DNA of 36,088 bases from Halomonas sp. UBA3074 (GTDB taxonomy: Bacteria > Pseudomonadota > Gammaproteobacteria > Pseudomonadales > Halomonadaceae), in assembly GCF_002366715.1 (NCBI RefSeq), contig NZ_DFBS01000043.1:1-36088 (forward strand), in the 5' to 3' direction. This document shows positions 32,662-36,088 of the stretch, piece by piece (the first letter of the stretch is position 1; each line of letters opens with the position of its first letter). The notes under the pieces are model-generated. The model made no database searches. It saw only the letters and a list, made by a program, of their open reading frames with translations, and had not been told where the DNA came from. A program made the translations under genes and the position numbers.

Positions 32662-33027
32662 ATGGCTCAGAAGTTACGCGATATCGCCGTCAAAACGGGC
32701 GAATACTAAGACCGTCAATCCGGACAAGTGAAAGGCCGCTGGCAAAATGTCGGCGCTTTGATGAAGAACGACGATGGCAGCGAGTTTATTATCATGCACC
32801 GCTGGTTCAACGCAGCCGGGCTACCCAATCCCGAAAACCGCGACAGTGTGGTGATCTCATGTTTCAAGCCGAACCGGCAGCAAGGCAACGGGCAGCCACC
32901 AGCGAGTAACGGAGGATATCGGCAGCCGCCACCTAACCAGGGGCCACACAATCAGCAACAAATGCCGCCATATGGCGCGCCCGATCCATCGCAGTACGAT
33001 ACATTCGATGATGAAATCCCTTTCTGA
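32662..33027 (+). pseudogene. SSB-like phage/plasmid protein with in-frame stop
   Basis: From ATG 32662 (with TGGAGG upstream) the frame reads MAQKLRDIAVKTGEY, then a TAA at 32707-32709, then DRQSGQVKGRWQNVGALM and on to a Pro/Gln/Gly-rich linker. It ends DDEIPF, the acidic tip by which SSB proteins recruit partners (DDDIPF in E. coli). The core is much shorter than a normal OB fold, as in small SSB-like proteins of mobile elements. Restoring one codon gives 121 residues, and a single C-to-T change (CAA to TAA) would explain the break. A restart at GTG 32728 has no ribosome binding site. Confidence 0.65.
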
Positions 33028-33199
33028 ATGAGCAACATCGCGCCTGACCGCTTGCACACCGGCTCGGGGTTGCGCGTGGTTTACCTCCACCAATAAGCCA
33101 GTGCAGCGGAGATATGCCGCCCTCCTTAGCTCTAACCCGCAAACGCTGGCATGGGGTCAGCTACTGCGGGCCGAGTTGACTGTTTATCAGGAGGCATAG
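33028..33199 (+). pseudogene. Fragmented small gene downstream of SSB-like pseudogene
   Basis: ATG 33028 overlaps the SSB-like stop region and gives MSNIAPDRLHTGSGLRVVYL before a stop at 22 codons. A second frame then carries a natural-looking tail, RRYAALLSSNPQTLAWGQLL followed by RAELTVYQEA and a stop at 33197-33199. The two could be one gene broken by a frameshift. Family not recognised. Confidence 0.3.
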
Positions 33200-33230
33200 G
33201 CAAAGCCGGTTGCCCCACGATACGGGGTAC

Positions 33231-33314
33231 TTAACTAGCGGAATATTTAAAATCTCTTTCTCTTATCGCTTTTATTAAGGATGTTAAAAAGTGAACTATC
33301 GCATAGTAGTAATC
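33231..33314 (-). pseudogene. Inovirus Gp2-like gene, C-terminal fragment
   Basis: The minus-strand frame reads DYYYAIVHFLTSLIKAIRER, then DFKYSAS and a stop. This resembles the C-terminal motif of YagK/YfjJ (inovirus Gp2) proteins, in which an aromatic-rich FYxxSYxxK stretch is followed by R-x-F-x-x-S. It abuts the left end of the IS30-family element in the same orientation as the N-terminal fragment on its other side, so the two are parts of one gene. The resemblance is short and from memory. Confidence 0.45.
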
Positions 33315-33315
33315 G

Positions 33316-33342
33316 CCTGAATTCAAACATTAAGCGCAGCAC
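33316..33342. repeat. Left terminal inverted repeat of the IS30 element
   Basis: Begins CCTGAATTCA and ends CGCAGCAC. It pairs with 34391-34417, which reads CCTGGATTCA at the outer end on the opposite strand. The transposase stop lies inside it. Confidence 0.65.
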
Positions 33343-34315
33343 CCGCGGTTTCCAGCGCTCCTGAATACTCTCCCAGGAACACTTGTGCCGGTGTCCGATA
33401 CCCCAAGCGTTTTCTGGGGCGATTATTCAGCTTGGCAACGACTCGCCTCAGTGCTGAGTCGCTCACCTTTCGGAAGTCCGTCCCTTTCGGGAAATATTGG
33501 CGAATCAGTCCGTTGGTGTTTTCATTGGTGCCACGCTGGCATGAGCGGTACGGGTCGCAAAAATAGGTCTTGGCCGAGACGGCCTTGGCAACCTGTCGGT
33601 GCTCGGCGAATTCCGAACCGTTATCCAAGGTGATGGTCTGCACTGCACCTCGGCGTGGTTTTAATAACCGGGTCATCGCTTTGGCCGTTCCTGTGGCCGT
33701 GATCGTCGGCAGGCGCGCTGCCAAGAGGTATCCGCTGCGTCTCTCGACCAGGGTCACCAAGCCGGATTCTTTGTGGCCCTTGAGCACCGTATCGCCTTCC
33801 CAATGGCCGATATGGCGCCTTTCTTCCACTTCGGCGGGACGTTGTTCAATACCTACCCGGTGTGGAATTTTGCCCAATCCCGCATGCTTGGCCAATCGGC
33901 GCTGATAGCGCCGCTGGTGTGGTAAGCGGAGTCGCTTCCATAATTCGCCGCCGTGTTTCTTGTTGTCCCAGATTAACGCATAGATCCACTGATGGCTTAC
34001 GCAAACGCCGTTGGCATTCGCCATGAAGCCACTAATTTGCTGGGGGCTCCATTCGTCCATCAGTTGATCAGTGACCCATCGAATTAGGCTGGGCAGTCGC
34101 TTCGTCACTTTCCAGGCGCTGCGTCGACGCTGATCACTTCTCAATTGAGCCTGCTCAGGCGCATAGCCAGCAGTAAGCCCATTGCGCTTTATCTCCCGGC
34201 TAATGGTGCTGCTGTGAACCCCAATAGCCTTGGCTATCTGTCGCTGGCTGATGCCAGTCTCAAGGTAAGCGAAAATTTGGTATCGTTGGGCCTGGGTCAG
34301 TTGTCGGTATCCCAT
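33323..34315 (-). CDS. IS30-family transposase
   Basis: A 330-residue transposase. An N-terminal helix-turn-helix (YLETGISQRQIAKAIGVHSS, then TISREIKRNG) binds the ends, and a DDE catalytic core follows: first Asp in HIGHWEGDTV, second in ITLDNGSEF, Glu in GTNENTNGLIRQYFPKGTDF. These are the standard IS30 motifs, and the frame is unbroken, so the enzyme could be active. ATG 34315 (MGYRQLTQAQRYQ) is the usual start; an in-frame GTG at 34327 would add four residues. The reading frame ends inside the left inverted repeat. Confidence 0.93.
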   Translation of the reverse strand: MGYRQLTQAQRYQIFAYLETGISQRQIAKAIGVHSSTISREIKRNGLTAGYAPEQAQLRSDQRRRSAWKVTKRLPSLIRWVTDQLMDEWSPQQISGFMANANGVCVSHQWIYALIWDNKKHGGELWKRLRLPHQRRYQRRLAKHAGLGKIPHRVGIEQRPAEVEERRHIGHWEGDTVLKGHKESGLVTLVERRSGYLLAARLPTITATGTAKAMTRLLKPRRGAVQTITLDNGSEFAEHRQVAKAVSAKTYFCDPYRSCQRGTNENTNGLIRQYFPKGTDFRKVSDSALRRVVAKLNNRPRKRLGYRTPAQVFLGEYSGALETAGAALNV

Positions 34316-34390
34316 TCTCTGCTTCACTTTGGTCGGTAAAGTCGAGAGGGTACCGGCGCTGGCCCTCCTTCCTCTACTGTGTGATCCAAA

Positions 34391-34417
34391 GTGCTGCGGT
34401 TATTCTATGAATCCAGG
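34391..34417. repeat. Right terminal inverted repeat of the IS30 element
   Basis: Starts GTGCTGCGGTTATTC on the plus strand. Its outer bases are also used as the last codons of the truncated Gp2-like gene. Confidence 0.65.
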
Positions 34418-34755
34418 GCCCAAATATAATGTAATTTTCGTGAATGCTTTCCGTTAGCCTGGCTTATTTCATAATCTAAATGGTTAAGAAATAGTTGCAC
34501 AGCCGTATTACTCTCCACCCAGGAAGGACACCACGTATCTTGTGGAAACCGAAGATCAACGCGCAATGCGAAGCATTGGTTGTATTGATGTTGCATATAC
34601 GCCAGAAATTCAAGCGTACTTTCAAGATACTCTTTAACTTGCGCCCCTTTTAAAACATCTTGCTGTACCGGATATGCATAAAAATGCTTATCCCAATAAG
34701 CATGAAGGTGTGAGCGTTGGGATATACGCTTACGCCTGTTAATTCGATAGACCAT
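34405..34755 (-). pseudogene. Inovirus Gp2 (YagK/YfjJ)-like gene, N-terminal fragment cut by IS30
   Basis: A 116-codon frame starting MVYRINRRKRISQRSHLHAY, with ALRVDLRFPQDTW and ending RKLHYIWA followed by three codons contributed by the IS end. The LRVDLxFP and LxYxWx motifs are those of the inovirus Gp2 / YagK-YfjJ family (DUF3296 type), in which the domain normally continues about 70-100 residues past YIWA. ATG 34755 is preceded by GAGAGGG. The gene is truncated by the IS30 element; a small C-terminal piece survives on its far side. Such genes come from filamentous or satellite-like prophages. Confidence 0.7.
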
Positions 34756-34776
34756 TTCCCTCTCCCATAAAACCAC

Positions 34777-35162
34777 TTAGCTATTTTTAAGGACAGCAGC
34801 ACTATCATTCAAACAAACAACTAAGAAGATAATTGAGCCTGCCTATTGGCGGCTCTCACACCACACACCTCCATTGTATTTATTTGATATTTCGAAACCA
34901 CTTGCTGGCATATTACTATTTACCGGAAAAAACTTTTTATAAAAAAATGAAAAGATGCCTTTTTACGATAAAAAAACATGCCAATAAAGCGAATAAAGCG
35001 AGCAGACAATGAAAAAAGTTTTCACACTTAAAGCTTCCAAAGCCTTGCTCATGAATCATCCAAACAACCAGCTATAAATACAGCCCTTAAAACAATAAGC
35101 AAGAGTGACGAAATTTTAAAATCTTCTTTTTCACAGCGGTTTTTAAAGTAAAAATCTCTCGG
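34777..35162. other. A+T-rich 386-bp region, no gene
   Basis: Dense in A and T runs (for example around 34931-34975 and 35105-35160), unlike the rest of the window. No frame with a ribosome binding site was found on either strand. It may be phage- or plasmid-derived. Confidence 0.5.
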
Positions 35163-35378
35163 TCAATTTATGTAACCCGCCGCAACTTCTGCTTCATATC
35201 GCTCCATCTCCATCCACTCGCATGGCCAACTGCCATACTGGTTATACCAATTTTCTCTCCATTGTTCATACTCCTTTTCATTTTCTTCTATAATTTTTTG
35301 CCACTGCTCTTCAATCGCTTCTCTTTCATCGAGCTCATCAAAATAAAGACGTGTATCCTCAGAAATATCGTCGTACAT
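35163..35378 (-). CDS. Small acidic hypothetical protein (71 aa)
   Basis: A 71-residue, strongly acidic and Trp/Tyr-rich protein (MYDDISEDTRLYFDELDERE, QWRENWYNQYGSWPCEW). Predicted mostly helical and soluble. AGAGG precedes the ATG at good spacing. Its A+T-rich codon use differs from the core genes, suggesting transfer with the neighbouring phage debris. High acidity in a small phage-linked protein could indicate a DNA mimic, but nothing proves it. Family not recognised. Confidence 0.6.
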   Translation of the reverse strand: MYDDISEDTRLYFDELDEREAIEEQWQKIIEENEKEYEQWRENWYNQYGSWPCEWMEMERYEAEVAAGYIN

Positions 35379-35669
35379 ACTTACCTCTTTTATCGTTTAA
35401 AATTAACCCCTAACCCTCAGCATAATGACTTCTGCTAAAGACCTCGAAAACGATATTACCACTTTAATTTTCGAACACAATGCTAGAAAATATTGAAATA
35501 TTGATTATTATAAAAGTTCATCTTCACTCGGTTTAAAGTGGATTGCATTGGACAGTAAACTATTGTTGTAACATTTTGTATATTTTAATTTTATCGCCAC
35601 ATAGTCCAACGAGTAGCTAACTACATCAGACTTTTAGAACCGATTTAAAAAGATGTCAGCCCCGTATTA
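35379..35669. other. A+T-rich intergenic region
   Basis: No gene found. It carries the promoters of the flanking divergent genes, but no convincing -35/-10 pair was identified by eye. Confidence 0.4.
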
Positions 35670-35718
35670 CTTGAGTGAAGCCCTACCGATTGGGCGCTTT
35701 CGATTCACTTCACTCAAG
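35670..35718 (+). promoter_or_regulatory. 11-bp inverted repeat next to the Shine-Dalgarno
   Basis: CTTGAGTGAAG (35670-35680) and CTTCACTCAAG (35708-35718) are perfect inverted copies 27 nt apart. The right arm ends at the AAG of the AAGGAGG ribosome binding site of the next gene, so a folded leader could partly hide it. It could alternatively be a protein-binding dyad. Confidence 0.5.
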
Positions 35719-35728
35719 GAGGTGGCGT

Positions 35729-36085
35729 ATGTCCGCCCACTGTCCACGCTGTACATCAACGCAGCTGATGCCACGTCAATTAGGCCGCCATGTGGGGGCA
35801 ACCACCGGTGTTGTGTCCGGTGGTACTAACGGTGCCATGGGGGCGCTGAGCGGTGCCAAAGCCGGTGCCGTGGTCGGTGCTGTCGCAGGCCCGGTCGGCG
35901 TATCGATAGGCACCTTAGCCGGTGCGCTGTTCGGTGCGTTGGTGGGAGGTACAGCAGGCGGTGTGGCCGGTGCCCGGTTGGGGGAGGAGCTAGATACCAA
36001 GGTGCTCGACAACATCGAGTGCCGCGCGTGTGGCCACACCTTTCGACTACCGCCCGCAGAATACCCTAGCCTGGATTTCTCATAG
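35729..36085 (+). CDS. Glycine-zipper protein bracketed by two CxxC motifs
   Basis: A 118-residue protein. C5-P-R-C8 near the N-terminus and C98-R-A-C101 near the C-terminus could form one split zinc ribbon. Between them lies a long Gly/Ala-rich hydrophobic region (about 20-85: GAKAGAVVGAVAGPVGVSIG, LAGALFGALVGGTAGGVAGA), a glycine-zipper type segment that can insert in membranes as a helical hairpin. ATG 35729 has a near-perfect AAGGAGG; the longer open frame from 35675 would run through the inverted repeat and is unlikely. No named family is recognised beyond glycine-zipper proteins; function unknown. Confidence 0.75.
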   Translation: MSAHCPRCTSTQLMPRQLGRHVGATTGVVSGGTNGAMGALSGAKAGAVVGAVAGPVGVSIGTLAGALFGALVGGTAGGVAGARLGEELDTKVLDNIECRACGHTFRLPPAEYPSLDFS

Positions 36086-36088
36086 TAC

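Larger units (their letters stand above)
33316..34417. mobile_element. IS30-family insertion sequence
   Basis: About 1.1 kb, bounded by imperfect inverted repeats (33316-33342 and 34391-34417; about 22 of 27 positions match, including CGCAGCAC at the inner end). It encodes one transposase. Size and ends fit the IS30 family. No clear 2-3 bp target duplication is visible (TCG on the left, GCC on the right), which fits a later deletion or recombination at one end. It interrupts an inovirus Gp2-like gene. Confidence 0.8.

Noticed and set aside
1..36088. tRNA genes, rRNA genes, CRISPR arrays, phage attachment sites
   Set aside because: No cloverleaf-like sequence, no regularly spaced direct repeats and no tRNA-end duplication were seen on either strand.

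Overview
The window looks like a chromosomal segment from a gammaproteobacterium, most likely Halomonas or a close relative. This is a judgement from memory of family sequences and gene order, not from a search. The left 25 kb is compact, with mostly ordinary codon use and core metabolic genes: cobalamin-dependent methionine synthase, nfuA, pdxH, tusDCBE, a yccA-type Bax inhibitor protein and a sirohaem sulfite reductase. No rRNA, tRNA or CRISPR array was seen.

Layout. 1-1.9 kb: a KfrA-like coiled-coil DNA-binding protein behind two DNA dyads, then a ParE/RHH toxin-antitoxin pair with its own palindromic operator. 2.0-7.9 kb: nfuA diverging from metH, with a MATE exporter 3 nt behind metH. 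8.0-10.3 kb: cysI-type reductase overlapping a DUF934 partner (assimilatory sulfite reduction). 10.3-14.3 kb: Smr-domain protein, gamma-glutamylcyclotransferase-like membrane protein, WrbA-type flavoprotein with a DUF2069 protein, cytochrome b561 and pdxH. 14.3-18.9 kb: a PatZ-type protein acetyltransferase diverging from a class II histone-deacetylase-fold hydrolase, followed by an XRE-cupin regulator; this looks like an acylation/deacylation neighbourhood. 18.9-21.1 kb: tusDCBE (tRNA 2-thiouridine sulfur relay) and yccA. 21.3-26.5 kb: periplasmic dienelactone hydrolase, several very small membrane or lipoprotein genes, a two-TM K+ channel with RCK domain, a KGG/Con-10 stress-protein remnant and a membrane-anchored EEP-fold hydrolase. 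27.0-29.1 kb: a membrane/coiled-coil protein paired with a TelA-family protein.

From about 29.1 kb to 35.7 kb the character changes to an accessory region full of broken genes: an MscS channel C-terminal stub, an N-terminally truncated DUF2303 phage protein, an SSB-like gene with an in-frame stop, and an inovirus Gp2 (YagK/YfjJ) gene split by an IS30-family element with its middle missing. An A+T-rich stretch follows. Inside this debris sits one apparently intact gene: a membrane-anchored DUF4041 protein with a C-terminal T5orf172 GIY-YIG nuclease domain. This architecture matches SNIPE, an anti-phage nuclease that attacks incoming phage DNA at the membrane, and it is the most interesting item here. 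The window ends with a small protein in which a hydrophobic glycine zipper is bracketed by two CxxC halves of a possible zinc ribbon; its Shine-Dalgarno abuts an 11-bp inverted repeat.
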